NCBI RefSeq assembly: GCF_018129085.1
Contig: NZ_JAAGBB010000025.1
Location: forward strand, 1-64,000
Length of the DNA: 64,000 nucleotides
Reading direction: 5' to 3'
Source of the DNA: Plastoroseomonas hellenica
GTDB taxonomy: Bacteria; Pseudomonadota; Alphaproteobacteria; Acetobacterales; Acetobacteraceae
Below are positions 1-9,443 of this stretch, one piece after another. The notes beneath the pieces were generated by a model that ran no database searches, was not told the DNA's origin, and saw nothing but the letters and a program-made list of their open reading frames with translations. Numbering within the stretch: position 1 is the first letter of the stretch; the number at the start of each line of letters is the position of its first letter. The translations under genes and the position numbers were made by a program.

Positions 1-387
1 CCGCTGCGGCGCGCGCTGGCGCGCTGGTCCCGCGGGCGCGCCTTCCTCGACGCGCTCTACCGGCCGGCGCAGCCCTTCCGCAGCGCGGCGCCGGAGGCGA
101 TCGCCTGCCGCTGCGAGGAGGTGACGGGCGCCGCCGTGCGGGACGCCGCACGCATGGGCGCGACCGGCCCCAACCAGCTCAAGGCCTTTCTCCGCTGCGG
201 CATGGGTCCCTGCCAGGGGCGGATGTGCGGCCTGACCATCACCGAGACCATCGCGGAGGAGCGCGGCGCGCATCCCCGCGATGTCGGCCCCCAGCGGCTT
301 CGCAGCCCCGCGAAGCCGATCACGCTCGGGGAATTCGCGGCACTCCGGAAAACCGAGGCCGATCTCAGGGCCGTCGAACGGCGCTGA
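1..387 (+). CDS. C-terminal part of FAD/[2Fe-2S] oxidoreductase (partial)
   Basis: The gene enters from the left edge; only its last 128 codons are present. The visible part carries a BFD-like [2Fe-2S] domain: a CRCEEVT motif near residue 37 of the fragment and a second cysteine pair in LRCGMGPCQGRMCG, about 36 residues further on. This arrangement is typical of the C-terminal domain of FAD-dependent opine, hydrogen-cyanide-synthase-like or proline/glycine oxidoreductases, whose nucleotide-binding domains would lie upstream. The four-cysteine arrangement is seen directly; the oxidoreductase call is inferred from the family, and the substrate cannot be told. A Bug receptor follows 44 bases later on the same strand and may be co-transcribed. 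Confidence 0.7.
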   Translation, partial: PLRRALARWSRGRAFLDALYRPAQPFRSAAPEAIACRCEEVTGAAVRDAARMGATGPNQLKAFLRCGMGPCQGRMCGLTITETIAEERGAHPRDVGPQRLRSPAKPITLGEFAALRKTEADLRAVERR

Positions 388-431
388 ACACAGGGACGCA
401 GTACGGCTGAACGCACCGGGAGAATTTTCAC

Positions 432-1397
432 GTGAAACGGATGATGATGGCGGCCGCGGCTATGCTGCTGGCGGCGGCACCGGCCATGGCGCAGGGCAAC
501 TGGCCGGAGCGGCCGATCCGCATGATCGTGCCCTTCCCGCCCGGCGGCGGCACCGACGTGCTGGCCCGCGTCGTCGCACAGCACCTGCAGGCGGCGCTCG
601 GCCAGCCGGTTGCCGTCGAGAACCGCAGCGGCGGATCGGGGGTGGTCGGCAGCGAGGCGGTGGCCCGTGCCGCGCCCGACGGCTACACCCTCGGCATGAC
701 GGCGAGCGGGCCGATGACCATCCTGCCGCAGATGATGCCGAACCCGCCCTATGATCCGATCCGGTCCTTCGCGCATGTCGCCATCCCCTCGGTGACGCCG
801 CTCTTCATGGTGGTGCCGCCGGCATCCCCGGCCCGGACCGTCGGCGAATTCGTGGCCCATGCGCGGGCGAATCCCGGGCGGTTGAACTACTGCTCGATCG
901 GTGTCGCCTCGCCCTCGCACCTCTCCGCCGCGATGTTCCTGACCGCCTTCGGGCTGGAGATGGAGCATATCCCCCATCGCGGCAGCGCCCCGGCGCTGAC
1001 CGACACGATGGCCGGGCTCTGTCACATGCTGTTCGACAGCGGCACGTCCTCCACGCCGCAGATCCGTGACGGCGCGCTCCGGGCGCTCGGCGTCTCCGCG
1101 GCCCGGCGGCTGCCTGCCTTCGCCGCGGTGCCGACCATCGCGGAACAGGGCGCCGCGGGCTACGAGACCAGCACCTGGTCCGGCGTGATCGCGCCCGCCG
1201 GCACCCCGGCGCCGATCGTGGCGCGGCTGAACGCCGAGATCCGGCGCCTGGCCGCAACGCCGGCCGAACAGCAGCGCGTCGCGAGCCAGGGCGGGCTGCC
1301 GGTGGACTTTTCTCCGGCCGAGTTCACCGCCTTCATCCAGCGCGAGATCGAAGGCTGGGGCCAGGTGATTCGCGCCAACAACATTCGGTTGGATTGA
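432..1397 (+). CDS. Bug/TctC-family periplasmic solute receptor
   Basis: Periplasmic binding protein of the tripartite tricarboxylate transporter (TTT) receptor family, which captures carboxylates or similar small acids. It has a Sec signal peptide (hydrophobic alanine-rich stretch ending AMAQG near residue 21), then the family hallmark WPERPIRMIVPFPPGGGTD and a later APDGYTL motif. At 321 residues it is normal length. I start at GTG 432, because GGGAG at 418-422 is about nine bases ahead of it; the following in-frame ATGs are too far from that site. No TctA/TctB permease genes are adjacent, so this is one of five solitary receptors in the window. The ligand is unknown. Confidence 0.85.
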   Translation: MKRMMMAAAAMLLAAAPAMAQGNWPERPIRMIVPFPPGGGTDVLARVVAQHLQAALGQPVAVENRSGGSGVVGSEAVARAAPDGYTLGMTASGPMTILPQMMPNPPYDPIRSFAHVAIPSVTPLFMVVPPASPARTVGEFVAHARANPGRLNYCSIGVASPSHLSAAMFLTAFGLEMEHIPHRGSAPALTDTMAGLCHMLFDSGTSSTPQIRDGALRALGVSAARRLPAFAAVPTIAEQGAAGYETSTWSGVIAPAGTPAPIVARLNAEIRRLAATPAEQQRVASQGGLPVDFSPAEFTAFIQREIEGWGQVIRANNIRLD

Positions 1398-1402
1398 TGT
1401 CG

Positions 1403-1428
1403 GCAGTGCGCGCGGGCGCGCGCACTGC
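1403..1428. terminator. Hairpin between convergent genes
   Basis: A perfect 11-bp stem (GCAGTGCGCGC with its complement, GGGC loop) lies between the end of the Bug receptor and the end of the converging acyltransferase gene. It has no T-run, but its position suits a two-way terminator. Confidence 0.55.
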
Positions 1429-1455
1429 TCCCCGAGCATTGGAGTGCCGGCACCG

Positions 1456-4400
1456 TCAGGCCGGCACCGTCTCCCGCGCCAGCAGGGCCTGCACCGCGGG
1501 GTAGTCGACCTTGCCGGTGCCGAGCAGCGGCAGCTTCGCGACGGTCAGGATCTCGCGCGGCACCATGATCTCCGGCACCGAACGGCTGCGTGCATGGTCG
1601 AGCAGCGCACGCGCCGTGGCACCCGGCTGGGTGGTGACCAGCACCAGACGCTCACCCTTGCGCGGATCGGGCTGAGTGACGACGGCATGGACCGCATCCG
1701 GCCAGAGCTGCTCGGCCAGCGCCTCGGCCGCCGGCATGGAGACCATCTCGCCGGCGATCTTCGCGAAGCGCTTCACCCGCCCGACGATACGGACGAAGCC
1801 GTCATCGTCGAGGGCGACGATGTCGCCGGTGTCGTGCCAGCCATCCGCCGGCGGCTCCAGCACGCCGGGTGCCGTCGAGCGCAGATAGCCGAGCATGATG
1901 TTGGGCCCGCGCACCAGCAACCGCCCGCCGGTCTCGATGCCCGGCACCGGTTCCAGCCGGTGTTCGATCATCGGCAGCAGTTTTCCGACCGTCCCGGCGC
2001 GCGGCTGGCGCGGCGAGTTCACGGCGACGACCGGCGCGGCTTCCGTCACGCCATAGCCTTCCAGCACCCGCACCCCGAAGCGATCGGCATAGAGTCGGCG
2101 CGTCTCATCGCGCAGCTTCTCGGCACCGGCGAAGGCGAGACGCAGGCAACGGAAATCATAGGGATTGGCGTGCCGCGCCCAGCCATTGAGGAAGGTGTCG
2201 GTGCCGAAGACGATCGTGCATTCGGTGTCGTAGGCGATTTCCGGGATGATCCGGAAATGCAGCGGGCTCGGGTAGAAGAAGATCGGCACCCCGTTCAGCA
2301 GCGGCAGCAGGGTGCCGCCGGTCAGGCCGAAGCTGTGGAACATCGGCATCGCGTTCAGGACGCGATCGCGCGGGTTGAAGTCGAGCACCGCAGCGACCTG
2401 CGCGCAATTCGCCAGGATGTTGCGGTGACTGAGCAGCACCCCCTTCGGCACACCTTCCGAGCCGCTGGTGAACAGCGCGACCGCCGGCGCATCAGCATCC
2501 CCGCGGGCCCCAGGCAGGCGCCGCGCCAGACGCGCATCGAGCATGCCGCGTAGCTTCGCCAGCATGCCGATGCCGGCGCGGACATCCTCCAGCCAGAGGA
2601 AGGTGATGTCGTGCGCCATGCGCTCCACCACCGGGCCGAGCTTGGCGCGTTCGACGAAGCGGCGGGAGCAGAGCACGGTCCTGACCTCGGCCGCCGTGCA
2701 GGCCGCCAGCATGGCCTCCGCGCCGGCGGAAAAATTCAACATGGCCGGGACGCGGCCGAAGGCCTGGAGGGCGAAGAAGGTGACCACGCCGCCGACCGCA
2801 TTGGGCAGCATCACGCCGACCCGCTCCCCGGGCGCGGTGCCGCGCGCCAAGCGCCGCCCCAGCACCGCGGCGCCGAGCAGCAGGCGGCGATAGGCGATCG
2901 GCGTGCGATCCAGATCCTCGATCAGCGGGGCCTTGGCGTCATGCGTGTCGCGGGCATCGAGCAGCGCCGAGAACAGGGTGCGGCCGGTATTCGCGGTGCG
3001 CGCCGCACTCTCACTCATCACCGCGTCGAGCGCGGTGCCGAGGACTTTGCGCCGCGCCCGGCCGGAGAGTGCCGCGTCCGCCTGCAACCGCACCGGCGGC
3101 AGGATCGTGAGCCGGTAGCGCGGAAACAGCCGCCGGCGGAGGATGCCGCGCAGATAGGAGAAGGGGCTGTACTGCAAGCCCTCCAGCCGCACCGGGACGA
3201 TCACCGCATCGGATTTGTCGGCGACGACGGCGGTGCCGTCATAGATCTTCATCAGCGCGCCGGTGCGGGTCAGGCGGCCTTCGGGGAAGATCACCAGGCG
3301 CCGCCCCTCCTCACGCACCGCACGCACCATGGCCTTCACCGAATAGGCGCTGGCGGGATCGACGCGGAAGATATCGACCGGCGCCAGGAAAGGACGCACC
3401 CACCATTTCCGCGCCATGCCGGTATCGACCGCGAAGGTCGGGTATCCCGGCAGGAAGGCGGCGACGAGCGCACCGTCAGCGAGGCTGAGATGGTTGGGCG
3501 TGACCACGGCGCGCACGCCTTCCGCCGGGTAGTTCTCGAGCCCCACGATCTCGACGCGGTGCAGCAGCCGGAAATAGGCGCGGAAGATGGTCTTCAGCGT
3601 GTCCTGCGGCAACAGGGCGGCGATGATGAAGGCGACGCCGAGATTCAGCACCGCGGTGCCGATCAGGACCCATTCGAAGCTGACGCCCTGCTGCAGCAGC
3701 AGGCCGGTGACGACGGCCGAGGCGACCATGGCGATCGCGTTCAGCACGTTGTTGGCGGCGATCATGCGCGAGGTCGCGTCATGGCCCGACCGTTCCTGGA
3801 TCACCGCGTAGAGCGGCACCGAATAGAGGCCGCCGCAGACCGCGAGCAGCAGCAGGTCGCCCATCAGCCGCCAGCCCTGCACGGAGCCGAGGACGGCCAG
3901 CGGCGTCGGCAGGCCGGCACCGCCTTCGATCGCGAAGCAGGCCAGCGCCATGTCGATGGCGGCGACCGAGATGCCGATGGCCGCGAAAGGCACGTACCGG
4001 GCGCTGACCTCGCCCTTCAGCAGCTTGGCGCAGAGCACGGAGCCCGCGCCGACGCCGACCGCGAAGACGGTCAGCAGCAGGGTCGCGACCGCGGGCTCAC
4101 CGCGGAGCGCGGTATGGGCGATCACCGGCAGGGCGGCGATCACCGTGGCGCCGAGCGACCAGAACCAGGACAGGCCGAGCGCGCTCAGCCAGACGGGGCG
4201 GTTGCCCCGCGCCTGCACGATCAGCGCGCCGGTGCTGCGGAAGATATTGGGATCGACGCGGAGATCGGGCGCCATGGCCGGTGCGGCCGGGATGCGCATG
4301 GCGGCGGCCAGGCCGACGGCCGCCAGCACCATGCCGAGGCCGCCCACCCAGACGGCGCCGGCGGTCAGCCCAATCAGCGCGCCACCCAGGATGGTGCCGA

Positions 4401-4872
4401 CCAGGATGCCGGAGAAGGTGCCGGCTTCGATCAGGCCATTGCCGGCGACCAGCTCCTGCTCTTCCAGGTGCTGCGGCAGCAGCCCGTACTTCAGCGGCGA
4501 GAACAGCGTCGCCTGCAGCCCGAGGCCGAACAGAACCACGATCAGGACAGGGAAGCTGCCGAGTGCGAAGCCGGCGGCGGCGCCGGCCATCAGCACCACC
4601 TCGAACCCCTTGTTCCAGCGAATCAGCCGCGCCTTGTCACGGGCATCGGCGAGTTGGCCGCCGAGGCCCGAGAACAGGATGTAGGGCGCGATGAAGACGC
4701 CGCCGAGGAGTGCGATGAAGCTCGCCCCGTCATCCGCCATGCTGATCAGCGCCAGGATGGCGATGGCGTTCTTCACCAGGTTGTCGTTCAGCGCGCCCGC
4801 CGTCTGGGTGACGAAAAGCGGCAGGAAGCGCCGCGTGCGCAGCAGCGCCGTGGGATTGCCTTCGGTGCTCAT
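1456..4872 (-). CDS. LplT-PlsC-acyl-ACP synthetase fusion (Aas-type)
   Basis: An 1138-residue fusion for lysophospholipid recycling and re-acylation at the inner membrane. Three modules are visible: residues 1 to about 405 form an LplT-like major facilitator transporter; about 430-640 a PlsC acyltransferase with NHLSLAD (HX4D, near 459) and FPEGRLTRTG (near 528); and about 680-1138 an AMP-forming acyl-CoA/ACP synthetase with TSGSEGVPKG (near 800), WHDTGD and the catalytic-lysine motif GTGKVD (near 1119). The frame is open further upstream, but the ATG at 4872 begins the transporter domain and overlaps the tetR stop by four bases (ATGA), so I use it. The overlap implies co-transcription with tetR and control by it. 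All three active-site signatures look intact. Confidence 0.9.
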   Translation of the reverse strand: MSTEGNPTALLRTRRFLPLFVTQTAGALNDNLVKNAIAILALISMADDGASFIALLGGVFIAPYILFSGLGGQLADARDKARLIRWNKGFEVVLMAGAAAGFALGSFPVLIVVLFGLGLQATLFSPLKYGLLPQHLEEQELVAGNGLIEAGTFSGILVGTILGGALIGLTAGAVWVGGLGMVLAAVGLAAAMRIPAAPAMAPDLRVDPNIFRSTGALIVQARGNRPVWLSALGLSWFWSLGATVIAALPVIAHTALRGEPAVATLLLTVFAVGVGAGSVLCAKLLKGEVSARYVPFAAIGISVAAIDMALACFAIEGGAGLPTPLAVLGSVQGWRLMGDLLLLAVCGGLYSVPLYAVIQERSGHDATSRMIAANNVLNAIAMVASAVVTGLLLQQGVSFEWVLIGTAVLNLGVAFIIAALLPQDTLKTIFRAYFRLLHRVEIVGLENYPAEGVRAVVTPNHLSLADGALVAAFLPGYPTFAVDTGMARKWWVRPFLAPVDIFRVDPASAYSVKAMVRAVREEGRRLVIFPEGRLTRTGALMKIYDGTAVVADKSDAVIVPVRLEGLQYSPFSYLRGILRRRLFPRYRLTILPPVRLQADAALSGRARRKVLGTALDAVMSESAARTANTGRTLFSALLDARDTHDAKAPLIEDLDRTPIAYRRLLLGAAVLGRRLARGTAPGERVGVMLPNAVGGVVTFFALQAFGRVPAMLNFSAGAEAMLAACTAAEVRTVLCSRRFVERAKLGPVVERMAHDITFLWLEDVRAGIGMLAKLRGMLDARLARRLPGARGDADAPAVALFTSGSEGVPKGVLLSHRNILANCAQVAAVLDFNPRDRVLNAMPMFHSFGLTGGTLLPLLNGVPIFFYPSPLHFRIIPEIAYDTECTIVFGTDTFLNGWARHANPYDFRCLRLAFAGAEKLRDETRRLYADRFGVRVLEGYGVTEAAPVVAVNSPRQPRAGTVGKLLPMIEHRLEPVPGIETGGRLLVRGPNIMLGYLRSTAPGVLEPPADGWHDTGDIVALDDDGFVRIVGRVKRFAKIAGEMVSMPAAEALAEQLWPDAVHAVVTQPDPRKGERLVLVTTQPGATARALLDHARSRSVPEIMVPREILTVAKLPLLGTGKVDYPAVQALLARETVPA

Positions 4873-5471
4873 GGGCGTGTCCTTGCCTGGGCAGGGGGTT
4901 CGAGGCCGGCGACGCGGAAGCAGAGCGCGACGACGGCATCCGCCATCGGCTCCAGGTCCTTGGCGAGGCGGCCATAGAGGCGGAAGGTCGCGGCCTGGAC
5001 GATGACGCCCACGATCGCCGCGGTCAGCAGGGTCGGGTCGGCATCCGGGATCTCTCGCCGCCCGATCGCGGCCTCGACTCGGGCGTGCAGCACATCGACG
5101 GGATTGGCGCCGCCATAGGCCACGCCGTCGAGGGCGCGGTGCTGGCTCAGCAGCAGGAAGGCGAAGAGGGCGCGATCCTCGGTCTGCAGCCCGCAGATGC
5201 GGCGGACCATGGCCTCCAGCGCCGATGCGAAATCCGCATGCGGGGCCGCGGCATCGGCCAGCACCTGCGCATACTCCGCATAGCCGGCGACGAAGAGCTC
5301 CGCGATGAGCTGGTCCCGGCCGCCCTTCCAATGGGCATAGAGGGTGCTGACCTGCAGCCCCGCCGCGGCGGCGATGTCACGCTGGGAGACCGCATCGATG
5401 CCGCGCTCGGCGAAGAGGCGCACGGCCTCCCGTCGGACGCGGTCCTTGGTGGATTCCTGGGGTGCGTGCAT
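4869..5471 (-). CDS. TetR/AcrR-family transcriptional regulator
   Basis: A 200-residue one-component repressor. The N-terminal helix-turn-helix is clear (residues about 10-55, with RDIAAAAGLQVSTLYAHWKG), followed by a helical ligand domain without recognisable identity. The gene precedes the membrane acyltransferase fusion and overlaps it by ATGA, so the two form an operon. A 12-bp perfect palindrome 13 bases ahead of the start codon is the likely operator, implying autoregulation. By analogy with other TetR proteins beside lipid genes, a fatty-acyl or lysolipid ligand is plausible but not shown by the sequence. Confidence 0.9.
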   Translation of the reverse strand: MHAPQESTKDRVRREAVRLFAERGIDAVSQRDIAAAAGLQVSTLYAHWKGGRDQLIAELFVAGYAEYAQVLADAAAPHADFASALEAMVRRICGLQTEDRALFAFLLLSQHRALDGVAYGGANPVDVLHARVEAAIGRREIPDADPTLLTAAIVGVIVQAATFRLYGRLAKDLEPMADAVVALCFRVAGLEPPAQARTRP

Positions 5472-5483
5472 GAATGCTTCCGA

Positions 5484-5495
5484 ACGAACGTTCGT
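5484..5495. promoter_or_regulatory. Probable TetR operator
   Basis: Perfect palindrome ACGAACGTTCGT, 13 bases upstream of the tetR start codon, in a form typical of TetR-family operators. It would control the tetR-acyltransferase operon leftwards. Confidence 0.7.
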
Positions 5496-5604
5496 ACTAG
5501 TTCATAGCGGCCGGCGCCCTGTCAAGCAATTCGTTTCGAAGTTCGGAGCAGATCGTCGGGGCGAGACCGCCCGTGGCCTGAGTCTGCTGGCCGAAGCTAT
5601 GCAT

Positions 5605-7434
5605 TTAGCGCAGGCAGCCGCTCCGCTCGGCCAGCGCCCGCTGCTCCGCCGGGAAGCCTTCCGAGAGGCTGAACCGCCGGGGCGGGGTGCTGCGGGAGGG
5701 ACCGATGTCGAGGTTGCGGAAGGGCCCGCTGATCCGCACCGGGATATCGAGCGCGAAAAAGCCCGTCGAGGCCGATTCCGAGCCGATGAGCAGGTCCATC
5801 CGCGCGCGCCCCAGATCGATGCTGCCGCCACCGCTGATCGTCGCCTCGGTGGTGCGCAGCCGAAGCGGCGCGATGGTGGTGCGGCCGTCGCGCAGATCCG
5901 CGGCCGCGACCAGGCAGCGGATGCGCGCTGTGCCGTCCTGATCGCGGAACAGGGCAAGGATATTGGTGGAGGCCGCTTCCAGCGCCGATCGCGCGATGCG
6001 CCCTTCGATCATGGTCACCACCGCCTGGCCCCGCCCGTTGCGGAGCGCGGCACCGAGTGTCTCCCCGGCGATATCCAGGGTGATCCCGGCGGTCGCCTGT
6101 CCCGAGAGCCGCGCCGATTGCAGGGCCGCGCTGCGCGCGAGCTGCGCCGCATCCAGCCCGGTCGCATCCAGCCGCAGGGTCAACCGGCCGACGACATCGT
6201 CCACGGCCCGGAGCGCGGCGAGCATCTGAATGCGCCCGCCGGCCTGGCCGAAGCCGAGCTCCGCGATCTCGATCGCGCCGGAGGCGAAGCGGCCGCGCAG
6301 CACCATGTCCCGCAGGCTGACCGCGCCGAGCACGAGCTCATCGGCGGCGATGCGGCCCTGCAGATGCGTGCCGCGCCGTCGCGCGACCGTCAGCGGCAGC
6401 GCCTGCCAGTCACCACCGCCACCCCCGCGCCCCAGCAGCGGCCCGAGATCGAGGCGATCGCCTTCAAGATCGAGCGTGATCTCGTCGGGCGCGCCGGCCC
6501 GACCCTCATCCAGGCGCACCGAGCCCACCACCCGGCTGCCCGCGATATTGCCGACGGCCGGCTGCAGATCCCAGCGTTCACCCTGGCGGGCGATCTCACC
6601 CGCGACATGCAGGGTGATGCCGCCCGGCAGGCCCTCGGCGTCGAGCGCGGCCAGGAAGGCACCGAAATCCGCGGTCTCCAGCGTCACGCGGCCGCGGGCG
6701 CCATCCATGTCCAGCGGCGCGGTCGCGGCGCCGTCGAAGGTCAGATGGGCGCCCGCCATGTCGGCCGCGATGCGCATCGGCAATGGCGCGGGGCCGCGGA
6801 GCGCTGTGATCGACTCGGCTTCGATGGTCGCGGTGAGGGCGGCGTCGTTGTAGCTGCCCGCATAGGTCAGGGTCAGCGGGCCCTCCTCATCGGCGGCGGC
6901 GATGGCGAGGGTCCTGGCGGCGATGCGCAGCAGGGCGCCGCCGCTGGTACGGTAGCGCACCCGGGCGTCGCGCAGCGTGGCATCCAGCAGCGCCGGCAGC
7001 CGCGCGCGCTGGGCGATGATGGCCGCGGCATCCGGTGGCACCGCCGGCGCTTCGCTGAAATGCCAGTTGCCCTGCCGGCCCGGCCCCCGCTCCAGCAGGA
7101 TATCGGGCTGGTCGATCTCCAGGCGCCGCAGCTCCAGGGGCCCGGCGATCAGCGACCAGGGCGCGATCTCCGCATGCAGCCGGGCGATGCGCAGCATCTC
7201 CGGCTGGCTGCCCCAATCTGGGCTGGCGAGGCGCAGATCCTCGATTTCCAGCAGGATGCCGTTGTTCCATCCCAGCCGCAGCGCGCCGAGCTGCACCTCA
7301 CGCGCCAAGGCGCCGGTGGCGTAACGCGCGGCCAGCGGTGCCAGATCCACGAAATGCAGCACGGCCAGCAGACCGGCGACGGTGATCAGGATCAGCAGCA
7401 GGGGCAGCGCCAGCAACCAGCGGCGTAGGGACAC
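5605..7434 (-). CDS. AsmA-like membrane-anchored protein
   Basis: A large envelope protein of the AsmA type. It opens with one transmembrane anchor (WLLALPLLLILITVAGLLAVL) followed by about 580 periplasmic residues rich in alternating beta-strand patterns, with repeated statements of the form 'LRLxxPxWG' and 'ISGGGSIDLGRARMDLLIGS' characteristic of AsmA C-terminal domains. Such proteins are linked to outer-membrane assembly and phospholipid transport between membranes. I start at GTG 7434 because GGAG precedes it and the anchor follows directly; an ATG at 7503 or a TTG at 7527 in the same frame are alternatives. It stands alone, reading away from the ABC receptor gene. Confidence 0.8.
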   Translation of the reverse strand: MSLRRWLLALPLLLILITVAGLLAVLHFVDLAPLAARYATGALAREVQLGALRLGWNNGILLEIEDLRLASPDWGSQPEMLRIARLHAEIAPWSLIAGPLELRRLEIDQPDILLERGPGRQGNWHFSEAPAVPPDAAAIIAQRARLPALLDATLRDARVRYRTSGGALLRIAARTLAIAAADEEGPLTLTYAGSYNDAALTATIEAESITALRGPAPLPMRIAADMAGAHLTFDGAATAPLDMDGARGRVTLETADFGAFLAALDAEGLPGGITLHVAGEIARQGERWDLQPAVGNIAGSRVVGSVRLDEGRAGAPDEITLDLEGDRLDLGPLLGRGGGGGDWQALPLTVARRRGTHLQGRIAADELVLGAVSLRDMVLRGRFASGAIEIAELGFGQAGGRIQMLAALRAVDDVVGRLTLRLDATGLDAAQLARSAALQSARLSGQATAGITLDIAGETLGAALRNGRGQAVVTMIEGRIARSALEAASTNILALFRDQDGTARIRCLVAAADLRDGRTTIAPLRLRTTEATISGGGSIDLGRARMDLLIGSESASTGFFALDIPVRISGPFRNLDIGPSRSTPPRRFSLSEGFPAEQRALAERSGCLR

Positions 7435-7753
7435 GTGTGGCAAGCTCCGGCGCGGCGTTCGGGGCGCGCTATATGCCCGGCAGAGTAGCGCGCCGGAACC
7501 CATCACCCCGCAACACAAGCGGTTCAAACGCCGCGGAGGCCTCCCCGTAGGCTGCGCGCCAGCGCATAGGGTGCCTTAACCCGCATCAGATGGACGTCGC
7601 GGATGACACGGCCGTCGAGGCGCAGCCGACCATTTTCGGGCATGGCGCGGCGTCGGTGCCCGCTGCCGGGCGGAGGCGAGGGGTTTCACGCCGGCTACCC
7701 GCCCGGGCCCGGGGATGCGAGAGTCCCGCCCGACCATGCATGGAGTTTCCCCG
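7435..7753. other. Intergenic region between divergent genes, no gene seen
   Basis: This 319-base stretch separates the AsmA-like gene (leftwards) from the family-5 receptor gene (rightwards). It is GC-rich, shows no convincing small ORF with a ribosome site and no RNA gene. It must hold the promoters of both genes. If the AsmA-like protein starts at one of its upstream codons the gap shrinks by up to 93 bases. Confidence 0.6.
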
Positions 7754-9367
7754 ATGGTTGATACCCCGTTCACCCGCCGATGGCTGACCCGGGCGACGCT
7801 CGGCGGCCTCGGCGGCACCGCATTGCCCGGCTGGATGGGGGAAGCGCTGGCCCAGGGTGCGGCGCCGGGCGGCGTGCTCCGCGTCGGCCTCGCGGCGCCG
7901 AACACCACCCTCGATCCGCATTTCCAGAGCAACGCGCCGAACAACGCCATGGCGAGCCACGTCTTCGATGCGCTGGTCACCAATGATGCGCAGTCGCGGT
8001 CCCAGCCCGGCCTCGCAGCCTCCTGGCGGCTGATCGACGACCGGAACTGGGAGTACAAGCTGCGGGAAGGCGTCACCTTCACCGACGGCACGCCCTTCAC
8101 GGTGGAGGATGCCATCATCTCGCTCCGCCGCGCCAATGACCTGCCCAGCACCGCCTCCTTCCGCACCTATACGCGCGGCATCAAGACGATGACGGCACCC
8201 GATGCGCATACGCTCAGGATCGAGACCGCGGAGCCGGATCCGCTGCTGCCCAATTCCCTCAGCCGCATCCGCATCATCAGCGCACGCTTCAAGGATGCGA
8301 CCACCGCCGATTTCAACAATGGCCAGGCGATGATCGGCACCGGCGCACTGGTGCTGCGCGAATATGTGCCCGGCAGCCATGTGCGCCTGGCGCCGAATCT
8401 GAACTGGTGGGGCCCGCGCCTGCCCTGGACGGAGGTGGTGCTGCGCGTCGCGACCGATGACGGCGGCCGGCTCGCGTCGCTGCTGTCCGGCGACCTCGAC
8501 ATCATCGAGGCGGTGCCGTCCCAGAGCATGGCGCGGGTGCGCGCGGATCAACGGCTGCACCTGATCCGCGGCATCTCCAGCCGCGTCGCCTATCTCGCGA
8601 TGGACCAGGGGCGCGACGTGACGCCTTTCGCGACGAGCGCGGACGGACGGCCGCTGGAGCGCAACCCCTTCAAGGACCTGCGGGTCCGCCGGGCCATCAA
8701 CATGGCGATCAACCGGCAGGCGATGGTGGAGCGGGTGATGGAAGGCGATGCGGTCATCGCGACGCAATTCCTGCCCCCCGGCGGCGCCGGCACATCCGAC
8801 CGCATCCAGCCGGCAGTCTTCGATGTCAGCCGCGCCCGCGCATTGCTGACCGAGGCCGGCTATCCCCGCGGCTTCCGCCTGGCCGTGCATGGCCCGAACG
8901 ACCGCTACATCAACGACGCCAAGATCGTGCAGGCGGTGGCGCAGATGCTGACCCGCATCGGCATCGAGGCGCGGGCTGAGGTGATGCCCTGGTCGGTCTA
9001 TGCCAGCCGCAGCGCGCAGGGCGAATTCAGCCTGAGCCTCGGCGCCTGGGGCGTGAACACCGGCGAGACCTCCAACCCGATCAAGGCGGTGCTGGCGACG
9101 CCGAACCGCGCCGCCGGCCTCGGCGCCTCGAATTCCGGACGCTATTCCAACCCCGAGGTGGACCGGCTGCTGTTGCAGGCGCTCGGCACCATGGATGACA
9201 TGGCGCGCAACGCGCTGCTCGCGCAGGCCTCCGAGATCGCCTTCAACGACCTCGCCATCCTGCCCCTGCACCATGAGGTGTCGGTCTGGGCGGCGCGCCG
9301 CGGCATCACCTACGAAACCCGCAACGACCAATACACGCTCGCCATGGGCGTCGGCCGCAATTCATAG
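7754..9367 (+). CDS. ABC transporter substrate-binding protein, family 5
   Basis: A 537-residue periplasmic receptor of the oligopeptide/nickel/opine class (SBP family 5). The N-terminus carries a Tat-like leader (FTRRWLTRATLGG) ending near EALAQG. The mature part shows family landmarks: VGLAAPNTTLDPH near the start, LREGVTFTDGTPFTVEDA, and RRAINMAINRQAMVERVM in the middle. I start at ATG 7754, eight bases after GGAG; an in-frame start at 7715 has no such site. No permease or ATPase genes adjoin, so the partner ABC subunits must be elsewhere. An alpha/beta hydrolase and a gamma-glutamyltransferase-like gene follow, which suggests peptide or amide scavenging. Confidence 0.88.
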   Translation: MVDTPFTRRWLTRATLGGLGGTALPGWMGEALAQGAAPGGVLRVGLAAPNTTLDPHFQSNAPNNAMASHVFDALVTNDAQSRSQPGLAASWRLIDDRNWEYKLREGVTFTDGTPFTVEDAIISLRRANDLPSTASFRTYTRGIKTMTAPDAHTLRIETAEPDPLLPNSLSRIRIISARFKDATTADFNNGQAMIGTGALVLREYVPGSHVRLAPNLNWWGPRLPWTEVVLRVATDDGGRLASLLSGDLDIIEAVPSQSMARVRADQRLHLIRGISSRVAYLAMDQGRDVTPFATSADGRPLERNPFKDLRVRRAINMAINRQAMVERVMEGDAVIATQFLPPGGAGTSDRIQPAVFDVSRARALLTEAGYPRGFRLAVHGPNDRYINDAKIVQAVAQMLTRIGIEARAEVMPWSVYASRSAQGEFSLSLGAWGVNTGETSNPIKAVLATPNRAAGLGASNSGRYSNPEVDRLLLQALGTMDDMARNALLAQASEIAFNDLAILPLHHEVSVWAARRGITYETRNDQYTLAMGVGRNS

Positions 9368-9368
9368 C

Positions 9369-9411
9369 CTTAGACGCCGGCGCGGCCTCGGACCGGTCAA
9401 GCGACCGGTCC
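9369..9411 (+). repeat. Intergenic repeat fragment plus hairpin
   Basis: The stretch begins with AGACGCCGG, shared with the intergenic repeat at 13000-13040, and continues into a hairpin: GGACCGGTC (9390-9398), AAGC loop, GACCGGTCC (9403-9411). A hairpin with nearly the same arms sits at 13057-13078. It lies between the receptor and hydrolase genes and may act as a partial terminator. Confidence 0.5.
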
Positions 9412-9443
9412 GCAGGTACGAGCTTGAGAGAAGGACTGCTGAC

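Noticed and set aside
2611-4977. An open frame of 788 codons opposite the acyltransferase fusion
   Set aside because: Antisense shadow with a compositionally biased product; the minus-strand gene has intact transporter, PlsC and synthetase motifs.
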